A stretch of DNA of 64,000 nucleotides from VXNJ01 sp009840625 (GCA_965207915.1 OZ242304.1:1488001-1552000); one strand, 5' to 3'. Counted from the first letter of the stretch, positions 18,861-28,606 are shown. The notes: generated from the sequence alone by a model not told the origin. Numbers and translations are program-made.

Positions 18861-19304
18861 TCACAGACTGGCGGACCAGGGCCCCGGAACCGGGAAGGCC
18901 TCGTCGTCGCCCGGCCAGGCGGGGATCGTCGCGATGATGAAGCGGAGCGCTGCGTCACCGGTGTTGCGGAACTGGAAGCGGGCACCCAGGGGGATGGAAA
19001 CGCTTACGCCGGGGGCCAGTTCGACGACCGTTTCGCGATCGCCCTGGCGTCGCCACAGCTGGCCGCCGCCCTCCAGGCAGTACCAGAGTTCTTCGACGGT
19101 TCGGTGCGCCACCGCGATCGACACCCGACCCGGTGCCAGCGAGCAATGAACCATGCTGGCGCGCGGCGTTTCGGCCAGCAAGCGGATTTCGGACCCGTCC
19201 GGGGCCAGCGCGTCGTACGCGTCCGGCAGTTCAAGGAAGTCGAAACCGGTTTTCAATTGCAGCTCATCCCCGGGCCAATCAACGTCGTCGGAACCGCGGT
19301 GCAT
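18861..19304 (-). CDS. single-domain cupin protein
   Basis: A 147-residue cupin. The second half of the conserved barrel is visible as HRTVEELWYCLEGGGQLWRR, then PGVSVSIPLGARFQFRNTGD. The usual metal ligands of motif 1 (HxH) are reduced to one His plus Glu (AHRTVEE), so metal binding is uncertain. Its start lies about 20 nt from the end of sodC on the same strand, so the two may be co-transcribed. No substrate can be inferred. Confidence 0.82.
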   Translation of the reverse strand: MHRGSDDVDWPGDELQLKTGFDFLELPDAYDALAPDGSEIRLLAETPRASMVHCSLAPGRVSIAVAHRTVEELWYCLEGGGQLWRRQGDRETVVELAPGVSVSIPLGARFQFRNTGDAALRFIIATIPAWPGDDEAFPVPGPWSASL

Positions 19305-19323
19305 GGGGCATTTCCCGGCGCGA

Positions 19324-19869
19324 CTAGTTCCGCGCGACTACTCCGCAGCCGACCCGACCACCGGCTCCCGCGTCGGCGCCGTACGTGTCACCCTTCTCGT
19401 GGACGATGATCGCGGAACCGTCCCCGTCGAAAAGGGAATTGGGCTCGCCGTCGGCAAGGGAAATGGCGCCGCTGAAGAAGTCGGCGCGGGCGATCCCGTC
19501 GGCGCCGGCGTAAATGTTGGGAAGGTCTCCGGCGTGGTGCCCTTCCGGGTTGAAGTAGCCGTGCTCGATGCCGGAGGGAGCGAAATGGTCGCCAGCGGCG
19601 GAGAAGTCCGGCGCGCAACTTCCCGTCTCGTGGATGTGGAATCCGTGGGCACCGGGCGTCAACCCGCTAAGGTCCGCCTGCACCAGCACGCCCCGTTCCG
19701 CCTGGGTGAAGGTCACCGTGCCCAGAGACTCGCCCTCGGGACCCATGACCTGGGCGCTGGCGGTGGTCGCAATCTCCAGCGGACCGGATTCCGCGGGTCC
19801 GCAGGCGGCCGCGATCGCCGCCAGCAGCGAGACCGCAATGGCGCAACACACCTTGGCTCTGGACTTCAT
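19324..19869 (-). CDS. sodC: Cu/Zn superoxide dismutase, lipoprotein
   Basis: A 181-residue periplasmic-type Cu/Zn SOD. The signal peptide MKSRAKVCCAIAVSLLAAIA ends in the lipobox AAAC, so it is likely membrane-tethered outside the cytoplasm. Copper ligands lie in HGFHIHETGSC and the bridging or zinc ligands in AAGDHFAPSG and HHAGDLPNI; the conserved GGRVGCGV tail holds the disulfide Cys. It dismutates superoxide at the cell surface. The window also encodes an Fe/Mn-type SOD, giving two compartments of protection. Confidence 0.93.
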   Translation of the reverse strand: MKSRAKVCCAIAVSLLAAIAAACGPAESGPLEIATTASAQVMGPEGESLGTVTFTQAERGVLVQADLSGLTPGAHGFHIHETGSCAPDFSAAGDHFAPSGIEHGYFNPEGHHAGDLPNIYAGADGIARADFFSGAISLADGEPNSLFDGDGSAIIVHEKGDTYGADAGAGGRVGCGVVARN

Positions 19870-20062
19870 GCCAATCTCTCTCCGCTGCCGGGGCTGAATC
19901 AGAAACCCGCTACAAGATTTGAATCAGCTGCTTGCGGCCAATTTTCCCGTTTCCGGCCGGCCCCAGGCCGGTCTCTGCCCTCCGGACAACTCCGGTAATA
20001 CGCGACGGCGCAGCGCGCCCGCCCGGGACAAGCGGAACCCGAAGGGCCAACGCGCCGAACGT

Positions 20063-21205
20063 CTAAGAGACCAGGTGGGCCCGGAGCACGTCCTCGTCGA
20101 ACTCGACGCCGAGTCCGGGACCGTCAGGTGGCGTGATGTAGCCGTTCTCCACGACCAGCGGTTCCTTGAAGATCTTGCGGTGCAGCGGCCCCACGTTGGC
20201 TTCCTGGATCAGGAAATTGGGTGAGCAGGTATCGATCTGAATCGCCGCCGCCGCGGCAACCGGCCCGCAGTACATGTGCGGGGCGATCATCGCGTAATGC
20301 GCCTCGGCCATGCCCGCGATCTTCTTGGCTTCGGTTATGCCGCCGCACTGGCCGACGTCGAGCTGGATGATCTGGGCCGCCTGCTGCTCCAGCACGCGCG
20401 CGAACTCGTACTTGGTGACCAGGCGTTCGCCGGTCGCGATCGGAATGCTGGTGTGGGCGGCGATGCGGGCCATCTCCTCGACCTTCTCCGGCATCACCGG
20501 TTCCTCGAACCAGAACGGGTTGTAAGGCTCAAGATACTTGGCCACGCGGATCGCGCTGTAGGTCGGCATCTGCCCATGCGTCCCGATGGCGACCTCGAGC
20601 CGGTTGCCGACCGCGTTGCGGATGCTCTCGAAGATCCTGCCCGCGTGCTCTATCTCTGAAAGCGAGATGTCGCGGATGGGGTGGAGCGGCATGAGCGGGT
20701 CGATCTTGCAGGCAGTATTGCCCGCCTCCAGGAGCATTTCCGCGACTTCGCCGGCTTTTTCGGGTCGCTCCCGGATGCCTTCGCTGGGCATGTAGGCATA
20801 GGCGCGCAGGCGTTCGTGGTAGCGGCCCCCCAGCAGGTTGTAGATCGGTTGATTGGCGGCCTTGCCGGCGATATCCCAGAGCGCCATGTCGATCGCGCTG
20901 ATCACCGGCGTCGAATAGAGGCTGGGATGGCGCAGATCGTGGCGGGTTCCGTACATGCGGTCCCAGATCAGCTCGATGTTCAGAGGGTTCTCGCCGAGCA
21001 CGAACTGGCCGACGAACTCCTCGATCAACCTGACCTGCGACTTCAGGTCGTCGGGATGGTCGGAATAGGCGCTGCCGGCGATCCTTTCGCCGATGCCGGA
21101 GATACCCTCGTCGGTCTGTAGCTCGAGAAAGAGGAAGTACCTGCCGCCGATGTACGGCGGCTCCGCTTCGACGACCATCGTCTCTAGCCCGGTGACCTTC
21201 ATCAT
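20063..21205 (-). CDS. enolase-superfamily (mandelate racemase/muconate lactonizing) dehydratase-like enzyme
   Basis: A 380-residue protein of the mandelate racemase/D-galactonate dehydratase branch. Two carboxylate metal ligands are seen in FWFEEPV and ATGERLVT, and the catalytic His candidate is in MIAPHMYCG. At the position of the first ligand (usually V-D-x-H-G) the sequence reads AIGTHGQMP, with Gly instead of Asp, although the HG is kept. The N-terminal capping domain is complete. It probably dehydrates an acid sugar, but that is a family-level guess. It starts 135 nt downstream of the PKS end. Confidence 0.88.
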   Translation of the reverse strand: MMKVTGLETMVVEAEPPYIGGRYFLFLELQTDEGISGIGERIAGSAYSDHPDDLKSQVRLIEEFVGQFVLGENPLNIELIWDRMYGTRHDLRHPSLYSTPVISAIDMALWDIAGKAANQPIYNLLGGRYHERLRAYAYMPSEGIRERPEKAGEVAEMLLEAGNTACKIDPLMPLHPIRDISLSEIEHAGRIFESIRNAVGNRLEVAIGTHGQMPTYSAIRVAKYLEPYNPFWFEEPVMPEKVEEMARIAAHTSIPIATGERLVTKYEFARVLEQQAAQIIQLDVGQCGGITEAKKIAGMAEAHYAMIAPHMYCGPVAAAAAIQIDTCSPNFLIQEANVGPLHRKIFKEPLVVENGYITPPDGPGLGVEFDEDVLRAHLVS

Positions 21206-21340
21206 CCCTCATCCCTCTGTCGGGGACTGCCCTTCAGCGGGCGTTGCGAATCGACTAGATGGTAACTGTGGGCGGAACCCCGGCCTAGCGCGGCCCTCAT
21301 TGCCGCCGGCTGTCGGGCGCGGTCAAGCCGCTCGGCGCGT

Positions 21341-24300
21341 TTAGCGGAACGAAACCCAGTGCCGGCGGCGCTGGAACGGGTACCCGGGAACCGAGGTGCG
21401 CCGCCTGGTCTCGCCGGCGAACAGGCCGCGCAGGTCGAGATCGAAGCCGGCTTCATAGACGCCCGCCGCGGCCGCCGGGAACCCGCGGTCGGCGACCGGT
21501 ACCCCCAGAGTCGCAATCACCCGGGGGTCGGCACGCTCGCCCGAGTCCGGCCAGGCCGCCGAAATCCGCTCTGCCAGCCCGGGCCCGGGGCCCAGTCCGA
21601 TCACCGCATCGATGCCGAGTCCGGCGAGGGCCGCGGCGCATTCGGCGGCGGCAACCGGCGCCCGCAGCTGGCGGTTCCAGTAATCTGCGTCGAGCAGGGT
21701 TTCGGAATCGATTGCCCGGCCGCTGGCGCCCCCGATCAGCGCCAGCGATGGCGGCGCGGATTCGATACCGGCAAGGGTCGATTCGAACCCGCTGTCCGGT
21801 GCCAGCCCGGCACCCGGGAAAACCGCCATGAGTTCGCCGCGGGCGGCCGCGATGCGCAGTCCGTTTTCGAGGGTCAGCGCCCCCGCCGCCTGGGCGGCCG
21901 CCAGTTCGCCGGGACCCTGCCCCAGGACCGCGGTCGGCAATACGCCCACCCCGGACCACAGGGCCGTCAGCGCGCACCCAAGCGCATAGGTCGCCGGCTG
22001 CGCCCAGGCGGGATCGTCGAGGCTGGCGGCGCCCTGGTCCGGGTCGAACATTGCCTCGAGCAGCGACGCGCCGCGTTCGGAGCGAATCAATTCGTCGCAG
22101 CGTTCCAGCACCGCGCGGACGGCCGGCTCCGTCTCGAACAGTTCCCGTCCCAGGGCTATGGCCTGGCTGCCCAGCGCGGGGTAGACGAAGGCAAACCTGC
22201 GCGGCGGATCGGGATCGGGCTCAACGTCGCCCACGGCGACCGCGCGCAACTGCGACCGCAGGGATTCGGCATCGTCGAACACCAAGCCTGCCCGGTGATC
22301 GAAGTGGCTCCGGCCCACCGCGGCCGTCCAGGCCATGTCAGCGAGCGCTGCGGCGTCCGCAGGGTCGGTTTTCGATCCGTCCTGCAGGTCCAGCCACTCC
22401 GCGTAACGTTCGGCCAGCCCGCGGAGCGCCGCGCCGGATTTTGCCGACAGCGACAGCAGTCGCAAGTTGCGCGGCGCGCACGCGCCGGACGCCGGCGCGC
22501 CGGCCCCAGCGGGCGGAACCTGCACCGCGGCGCCGACCGGCACCCGCACGCCGTCCAATTGGGTCGGCGGGCTCTGCGCCGATTCGTATCCGGTTACGAC
22601 CACGTTGGCATTGGTGCCCGACATTCCGAACGCGCTCACCGCCGCCACCGGCGCCCGCCCGTTGCCGTCCGGCCAGGGGGTCGGACTCGCCGTCACCCGC
22701 ACCGGCAAGCGGTTCCAGTCGATGTTCTCACTGGGGTTTTCGAAATGAATCTGGCGCGGAATTGAACCCTGGCGCATCGCCAGCACCGTCTTTATCAGGC
22801 TGGCGATGCCGGCCGCCCATTCGAGATGGCCGATGTTGGCTTTCACTGATCCGAGCAGTAGCGGCCGGTCGTCGGGGCGGCCCCGCCCGTAGACCGCCGA
22901 CGCCGCCTGGATCTCGATCGGATCGCCCAGCGCCGATCCGGCCCCGTGCGCTTCCAGGTAGTCCACGTCCGCCGGGGCGAAACCGGATTGTGCCAGCGCT
23001 TCCTCGAGCACCCGTTCCTGGGCCGGCCCGTTGGGAACCGTGAGACCGGCGCTGGCCCCGTTCTGGTTGATCGCCGAACCCCTAATCACACCCCAGATCC
23101 GGTCGCCGGCGGCCTCGGCGTCGCTCAACCGCTTCAGCGCGATGATGCCGCACCCGTCGCTGCGCACGAACCCGTCGGCGGCGGAGTCGAACGTTGAGGA
23201 ACGGCCGCTTTCCGAGATCATTCCCAGGTCGTCGAGGAACCGCGCCAGGCCCTGCGAGAGGGGAACGTTGACTCCGCCGGCGAGCGCCAGGTCCGCCTCG
23301 CCGCGCTGCAGCCCCGCGACCGCCTGGTGCACCGCCACCAGCGAGGATGCGCAGACCATGTCGAGCCCCATGGCCGGCCCCTCGAGCCCCAGCGCGAAGG
23401 CCACCCGGCCGACCGCCATGCTGCCGGCCGTGCCCACGAAGCTGTCTTCGGCGCCGCCGGCGGCGATCACGTCCCGGTATTCGTTGCCGCCGACTCCGAT
23501 GTAAACGCCGGTGCGGCTGCCCCGCAAGCCCCCGGGGTCGATGCCGGCGTCCTCGAGCGCCAGCCAGGTCGTCTCCAGCAGCAATCGCTGGCGCGGGTCC
23601 ATGTGGCGCGCCTCGATCGGCGAAATCCGGAAGAAGCGCGAGTCGAAGCGGTCGATTCCTTCGATGAAGGCTCCCCGGCGAAAAATGGACTCGGTCGCAT
23701 TGGGGTCTCCGTAAAGCCCGTCCCACGGATAGGGGTCGGTACGTCCCTCGCTGACCAGATCGGCGCCGGCCTCGAGTTGCCGCCAGAAGCCGAGCGGGTC
23801 CTCGGCGCCGGGAAACCGGCAGCCAATTCCCACGATCGCGATCCCGTCGCGGTCCGAATCGATCGTCCGCCGGATTTCCGGCTCGGGTTCGGGGGCGGGC
23901 TCGCCTTCGCCGTCTTGGCCGCCGAGTTCTTCGGCCAGATGGCCGGCCAGGGCGGTGATGTCGGGGTAGTCGAACACCAGCGTGTTCGACGCGGTGTACT
24001 GGCCGGCGAAAGCCCGATTCAGGCGGTTGCGCAGCTCGACCGCCATCAGCGAGTCCATTCCCAGATCGAAGAACCCCACGTCCGGCGCCGGCGGTGATGC
24101 GAGGCGCAGCACCGCCTGCACCTCCTGCTGCAGGAATGTGGCCAGGATCTCATCGTTGCCGACCACCGGCGCGCCGCGGAGCTGGGCGAGCAGGTCGGTC
24201 GGGGCCATCCCGGCTTCGCCCTCGGGCGCCTCGGCCTCGGCCAGGAGCTCCTCCAGAAACGCCGGACGGTCCTCGATTGCATCCTCGAAAACCGCCCAGT

Positions 24301-27300
24301 CCATCGCCATCACCACTGAATTGGTCGCGTCCTCGCGCACCAGCCGCTCCAGCGCCCGAATCCCCTGCTGCGGCGTAAACCATCGGCCGCCAAGTGCCGC
24401 CCGGCGACGTTCGATCCGATCTTTCTGTTCGGCGGCTTCGCCGATTTCCGACCAGGCGCCCCAGGCGATTGACTGGCCCGGGAGCCCCAGCGCGCGCCGG
24501 TGGCCGGCCAGCTGATCCAGGAAAGCGTTGGCGGCGGCGTGATTGCCCTGGCCAGGATTACCCATCACCCCGACCCGGCTGGAGAACAGGACGAACAGGT
24601 CCAGGTCGAGGTGCTGGGTCGCTCGATGGAGGTGCCAGGCACCCGCGATCTTGGGGCGCAGAACCCGGTCGAAACTCTCCCAGGTCTGGTTGCCGATGGC
24701 GGCGTCGGAAAGCACGCCGACACTGTGGATCACGCCGCCGAGCGGCGGGTGATCCCGCTCGATGCGGGCCAGCATCGAATCGATCGCCGCCGGATCGGTC
24801 ACGTCGGCCAGCTCGACGCCGACGTCGATTCCCTGCGCCCGCAGTCCGTCGATGACCGTCTTGACTTGGGGATCCGGGTCGCGGCGCCCGTTGAGCACGA
24901 TGGCCCCGGCGCCGCGGTCGGCGAGCCACTCGGCCACCGCGCAGCCGATCCCGCCCAGCCCGCCGGTGACCAGGTAGGTGCGGTCGGCTCGCAGCTGGCC
25001 GCGCGCCAGCGGCGGCAGGGTCAGGACGATTTTTCCGAGATGTCGGGCAGCCCGCATGAACCCCAACGCAGCGCCGGCCTCGGCCAGCGGCCAGCGGCTG
25101 TGGATGATGGTCTCCAGTTCGCCGTTGGCGAACCGGCCCATGATCTGGGTTAGCACCTCGCCGACCCAGGCAGGATCGGTCTTTTTCAATACGTCGAGTT
25201 CCAGGATCGAGTAGCCGACGTTGGGGCGAACCGCGGCCATTTCCGCCTCGCTGAGGATGTCGCGGCGCGCCAGCTCGACGAATCGGCCGCCTTCAATCAG
25301 GCAGCTGAGGCTGGAGTCGATGAACCCCTCGCTGGTCAGGCTGTTTAGCACCACGTGGACGCCGCGTCCGTCGGTGGCCTCAAGGATCTGCTCGCCGAAA
25401 TCGGTCGTGCGGCTGTCGAAAACGTGCCGGACCCCGATCGACCGCAGGTAGCCCTGCTTGGGCGCGCTGGCGGTGGCGAACACTTCCGCTCCCGCCGCCC
25501 GGGCGAGGCTTATCGCGGCCAGGCCCACGCCGCCCGCACCGGCGTGGATCAGGACCCGCTCGCCCTCGGCGAGCCCCCCGGCCAGCTGATAGGAGAGTTC
25601 GGCCGAGACGTACGCGCTGGGGATGGTGGCCAGTGCCGAACTGGAAGCCTCCGGCGGCGCCGCGGCGACCAGCAGTTCGTGCGTGTCCATTTCCGGACCG
25701 AACGCGCCGAACCCCAGTCCGACCACCCGGTCGCCGACTTCGACCGCGGTCACCTCGGATCCGACCGCGACGACGTTGCCGCACATCTCCCGGCCCAGGT
25801 TGCCCTCTTCGATGAAACCCAGCGAGCGGAACACGTCCCAGAAGTTGATCCCGGCGGCGTCCACCGCAACCCGAACCTCGCACGGTTCGAGGCCGCGCGT
25901 CGGGAGGGACATTACCTCGGGCCGGTCGAAGACCCCCGCCCGGTCCGGTGCCAGCACCCAGGATGAATCCTCGGGCAGCGCCAGCCGGCCGCCGCCGTCG
26001 CCGGAACGGACAAGTCGGGCCGCCAGGCGGCGGCCGGAACGGTGAACGATGTGGTTCTCGGTGTCGGGGTACAGGAATTCGTCGGCCAGGCCGGACTCGG
26101 CGTCGCCCACCGCCGGATCCAGGTCGAGCATGCGCGGCTGCAGATGGCCGGTTTCCAGGGCCAGAGCTTTGCCCAGACCCCAGAGCGTCGCGCCGGCGAG
26201 TTCGCCGCCGCGCTCGCGTTCGGTCACCTGCCCCCCGCGGGTGATGAACCAGAGCCCCTTCTGCGGCATCGCGTCGGAATCGGCCAGACCCTGGACCAGC
26301 GCCAGCGCAACCGCCACCGACCCCGAAACGTCGTCGAACATCTCGGCCGCCGAGGCCCCGGCGCCGTGTCCGTCGAGGGCGTGCAGGTGGATTACGCCGC
26401 TGAACGGGACGTTTTCGGGAAGCTGTGCAAACAACGTTCGCCAGGACTCCCGGTCGGTCCGGTCCACGGCGGCCCCGAAAACTCCCGCCGAGTCGCCGTT
26501 CGGCAGGGCTCCGGCGGTCGTGCCTTCATCGGCCACCAGAACCGTCTGGTTGCGTTCGGCTAGCTGCGACGCCAGCCCGGCGTGGTGGCCGGCGCCGGTC
26601 AGGACCCACAACCCGCGGGGTTCGCTGACCCGGGCCGGTCCCTGGGCGACTATCACCCCTTTGTCGAGCGGCTTGGTCTTGTCGGACTCGTCGACCCCGA
26701 GGACTTCAACGGCGGCAAATCCGGCATCGCCGAGCGCGCGCCGCCATACCGGCGGTCCGGCCAGCGCGTGGTGCGGACGGTAGTCGTCGGCGAACCGCCA
26801 CCATCCGTCCAGCTGGCCAAACGTCAGGTCCATCCACCCCAGGCCGCGCAGGTTCTCGAGCGCGATCAACTGTCCCGACGGGGCCAGAAGCGCGGCGCAG
26901 TGCCCCAGGGTTTCGGTCAGGTAGCGCGTTGCGTGCAGAACGTTGGAGGCAATGATCAGGTCGTAGCCGTGCTGGTCAAATCCCTGCTCGATCGGATCCT
27001 TCTCGATATCGAGCGGGCGGTATTGGATGGCGCCGCCGCCGTCGCCGAAGCGCGCTTCGGCCTCGGCGAAGAATCCGGCCGAGATATCGGTGTAGGTGTA
27101 GTCGTAACGTCCATCCGGCAGTTCGGGCAGGACCGACGCCGTGGCGGACCCGGTCCCGGCCCCGACCTCGATGACTCGCAGGCGACGGCGGTCCGGGAGC
27201 CTGTCCACCAGGGCGCGCACGGCCTCGGACAGCATCCGGTTGGCCGCCCGTGCGACCGGGGCCTTCAGATAGAGATCGGCGGCGGTCGGTTCGCCGCTGC

Positions 27301-28414
27301 TAAACAGCAGCGTGAGCGGGTCGGCGTCCCCACGCAGCACGTCGCCCAGCGCGGCGCCGGACCGCCGGAACAGTCCGACTTCGATCTGGCCGTGTTCATA
27401 GCGTTGCGCCATCGTGTCGGCGAACCCCGCCGGATCCCGGGGCAGTTCCTCGGGCAGCTGGTCGTCGGGCCCAATCCGGACGAGGAATCCGCCGTCTTTT
27501 TCCGTCAGGACGCCGGCCTGGGCGAGCATTTCGAACATTCGGCGGAACAGACGCTTGTGTTCCGGGGCGACATTGAGTTTGCGGCGCAGTTCCTCGACAT
27601 CGACGGCCGTCCCCCGACTGCGCCGCCAGCCGAGTTTTTCCAGCGTCGCCAGCGCGTAGGAGCGCGACCACTGCTCGAGGTCCTCGAGCAAGTCGTCCCG
27701 ATTGCCGGGGTCGACCCCGGCGTCCGTCAAGTAGTCGGCGAACAGCTCCGACCCGGCCGCGACCGCGGACGGTACGGGAAAGAAATCGGCGGGTATCAGG
27801 CCCGATGCGAGCGGACGCCCGCGCCAGGCGACCTCGTAGAGCAGGTCGCTCGCCCCTTCCACGGCCGAAAGCAGGGCCGCCCGGGTGGCGCGTTTGACCG
27901 CGTAACCGCTGAAACCGCCGATCAGATCGCCGGCGTCGTCGAGGATCCGCAGCTCCCCGCTGAGCACCTCGGGTTGCCCATCGGCATTGGGTTCGCCCGC
28001 GCCCGGGGCCTCGTTCATGCGCACGTGGCAGTAAATGCGGTCCGGCAGGGGCCCGTTTAACCAGAACCGTTCCCAGCCGAAGGGCAGGTAGGTCGGCTCA
28101 TCGGGGCCGCCGTCCATGTTGCGGGCCAGGCCCACGACCTGAAAGCAGCCGTCGAGCATTAGCGGGTGGGCATCCAGTCCGCCGCGGCTGACGAATTCCG
28201 GCAGTTCGATCTGGGCCAGCGCCTCGCCCGGACCGGTCCAGATCTGGGTCAGGGTGCGGAACGAGGGACCAAGGTCAATCCCGGTGGCCGATTTGGCGCG
28301 GTAGTAGTCGGCTATGCCCGCCGGCGACATCCTGGATCTGAGGCCCGCAAAGTCCGCGGGACCGCCGTCTTCGGGGAGCGACCCGCCATGCAGGACGCGC
28401 CCTTCCACGTGCAA
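21341..28414 (-). CDS. type I polyketide synthase, C-terminal portion: partial DH, C-MT, ER, KR, ACP, KS, degenerate AT
   Basis: The longest open part (2357 residues from a TTG) of a PKS gene interrupted upstream by a TAG (28469-28471) and by a 14.5-kb transposon. In rough order: end of DH with LDGCFQ (about 85-92), C-methyltransferase (IEVGAGTGSATA, about 415-425), ER (NADPH loop IHAGAGGVGLA), KR (LVTGGLGGIG; SSRVGVMG; GQGNHAAAN, with His where Tyr is usual), ACP (DLGMDSLMAVEL), KS2 (VCASSLVAVH, EAHGAGSALGDP, NIGHLEWAAG) and AT2. AT2 reads VLGQGPGEL in place of GHSxGE, lacks the His-bearing subdomain and has YPALGSQ for GQGSQ, so it looks inactive. The protein ends at the post-AT linker (GYPFQRRRHW) with no terminal ACP. 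The original gene also includes 43097-46072. Confidence 0.93.
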   Translation of the reverse strand: MHVEGRVLHGGSLPEDGGPADFAGLRSRMSPAGIADYYRAKSATGIDLGPSFRTLTQIWTGPGEALAQIELPEFVSRGGLDAHPLMLDGCFQVVGLARNMDGGPDEPTYLPFGWERFWLNGPLPDRIYCHVRMNEAPGAGEPNADGQPEVLSGELRILDDAGDLIGGFSGYAVKRATRAALLSAVEGASDLLYEVAWRGRPLASGLIPADFFPVPSAVAAGSELFADYLTDAGVDPGNRDDLLEDLEQWSRSYALATLEKLGWRRSRGTAVDVEELRRKLNVAPEHKRLFRRMFEMLAQAGVLTEKDGGFLVRIGPDDQLPEELPRDPAGFADTMAQRYEHGQIEVGLFRRSGAALGDVLRGDADPLTLLFSSGEPTAADLYLKAPVARAANRMLSEAVRALVDRLPDRRRLRVIEVGAGTGSATASVLPELPDGRYDYTYTDISAGFFAEAEARFGDGGGAIQYRPLDIEKDPIEQGFDQHGYDLIIASNVLHATRYLTETLGHCAALLAPSGQLIALENLRGLGWMDLTFGQLDGWWRFADDYRPHHALAGPPVWRRALGDAGFAAVEVLGVDESDKTKPLDKGVIVAQGPARVSEPRGLWVLTGAGHHAGLASQLAERNQTVLVADEGTTAGALPNGDSAGVFGAAVDRTDRESWRTLFAQLPENVPFSGVIHLHALDGHGAGASAAEMFDDVSGSVAVALALVQGLADSDAMPQKGLWFITRGGQVTERERGGELAGATLWGLGKALALETGHLQPRMLDLDPAVGDAESGLADEFLYPDTENHIVHRSGRRLAARLVRSGDGGGRLALPEDSSWVLAPDRAGVFDRPEVMSLPTRGLEPCEVRVAVDAAGINFWDVFRSLGFIEEGNLGREMCGNVVAVGSEVTAVEVGDRVVGLGFGAFGPEMDTHELLVAAAPPEASSSALATIPSAYVSAELSYQLAGGLAEGERVLIHAGAGGVGLAAISLARAAGAEVFATASAPKQGYLRSIGVRHVFDSRTTDFGEQILEATDGRGVHVVLNSLTSEGFIDSSLSCLIEGGRFVELARRDILSEAEMAAVRPNVGYSILELDVLKKTDPAWVGEVLTQIMGRFANGELETIIHSRWPLAEAGAALGFMRAARHLGKIVLTLPPLARGQLRADRTYLVTGGLGGIGCAVAEWLADRGAGAIVLNGRRDPDPQVKTVIDGLRAQGIDVGVELADVTDPAAIDSMLARIERDHPPLGGVIHSVGVLSDAAIGNQTWESFDRVLRPKIAGAWHLHRATQHLDLDLFVLFSSRVGVMGNPGQGNHAAANAFLDQLAGHRRALGLPGQSIAWGAWSEIGEAAEQKDRIERRRAALGGRWFTPQQGIRALERLVREDATNSVVMAMDWAVFEDAIEDRPAFLEELLAEAEAPEGEAGMAPTDLLAQLRGAPVVGNDEILATFLQQEVQAVLRLASPPAPDVGFFDLGMDSLMAVELRNRLNRAFAGQYTASNTLVFDYPDITALAGHLAEELGGQDGEGEPAPEPEPEIRRTIDSDRDGIAIVGIGCRFPGAEDPLGFWRQLEAGADLVSEGRTDPYPWDGLYGDPNATESIFRRGAFIEGIDRFDSRFFRISPIEARHMDPRQRLLLETTWLALEDAGIDPGGLRGSRTGVYIGVGGNEYRDVIAAGGAEDSFVGTAGSMAVGRVAFALGLEGPAMGLDMVCASSLVAVHQAVAGLQRGEADLALAGGVNVPLSQGLARFLDDLGMISESGRSSTFDSAADGFVRSDGCGIIALKRLSDAEAAGDRIWGVIRGSAINQNGASAGLTVPNGPAQERVLEEALAQSGFAPADVDYLEAHGAGSALGDPIEIQAASAVYGRGRPDDRPLLLGSVKANIGHLEWAAGIASLIKTVLAMRQGSIPRQIHFENPSENIDWNRLPVRVTASPTPWPDGNGRAPVAAVSAFGMSGTNANVVVTGYESAQSPPTQLDGVRVPVGAAVQVPPAGAGAPASGACAPRNLRLLSLSAKSGAALRGLAERYAEWLDLQDGSKTDPADAAALADMAWTAAVGRSHFDHRAGLVFDDAESLRSQLRAVAVGDVEPDPDPPRRFAFVYPALGSQAIALGRELFETEPAVRAVLERCDELIRSERGASLLEAMFDPDQGAASLDDPAWAQPATYALGCALTALWSGVGVLPTAVLGQGPGELAAAQAAGALTLENGLRIAAARGELMAVFPGAGLAPDSGFESTLAGIESAPPSLALIGGASGRAIDSETLLDADYWNRQLRAPVAAAECAAALAGLGIDAVIGLGPGPGLAERISAAWPDSGERADPRVIATLGVPVADRGFPAAAAGVYEAGFDLDLRGLFAGETRRRTSVPGYPFQRRRHWVSFR

Positions 28415-28581
28415 CGTCCAGTCACCTTCGGGACCCTTGCTGAAGATCTGCAGCGACTTGGCCGGCGACTACTCGGCGTCATCAAGCAGAAGCTGGATCC
28501 GGCGCCCTTCGGGGTCTGCGCCCGATTCGGCGGCCCGGGTCGGGAACACCAGCGCGTTGTGCAGCTGCACCTCTTCCAAAA
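28415..28581 (-). pseudogene. PKS dehydratase fragment between nonsense codon and transposon junction
   Basis: In the same frame as the downstream PKS, the reverse strand reads LEEVQLHNALVFPTRAAESG, then ADPEGRRIQLLLDDAE, then TAG at 28471-28469, then SPAKSLQIFSKGPEGDWT. This is the middle of a PKS dehydratase hotdog fold. It links the left transposon junction with the open C-terminal part. The 8-bp TTCCAAAA at its upstream edge is the target duplication. Confidence 0.85.
28574..28581. repeat. target-site duplication, left copy
   Basis: TTCCAAAA directly outside the left terminal inverted repeat, identical to 43097-43104 outside the right one. IS1595-family elements typically generate 8-bp duplications. 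Confidence 0.92.
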
Positions 28582-28606
28582 GGGGCTTATATGCGATAGT
28601 GGCGGC
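28582..28606 (+). repeat. left terminal inverted repeat of the cargo transposon
   Basis: Begins GGGGCTTATATGCGATAG and ends GTGGCGGC. Compared with the reverse complement of 43072-43096, 21 of 25 positions match; mismatches are at positions 3, 12, 13 and 15. GG(R)GC-type tips are typical of IS1595-family ends. Confidence 0.9.

Noticed and set aside
23900..26050. Loss of the catalytic Tyr in the PKS ketoreductase (GQGNHAAAN)
   Set aside because: His at this position occurs in some bacterial ketoreductases as I recall them, so inactivity cannot be claimed from this alone.
28469..28471. TAG as pyrrolysine or stop readthrough codon
   Set aside because: No sign of recoding machinery in the window, and the gene is already cut by the transposon; nonsense mutation is simpler.
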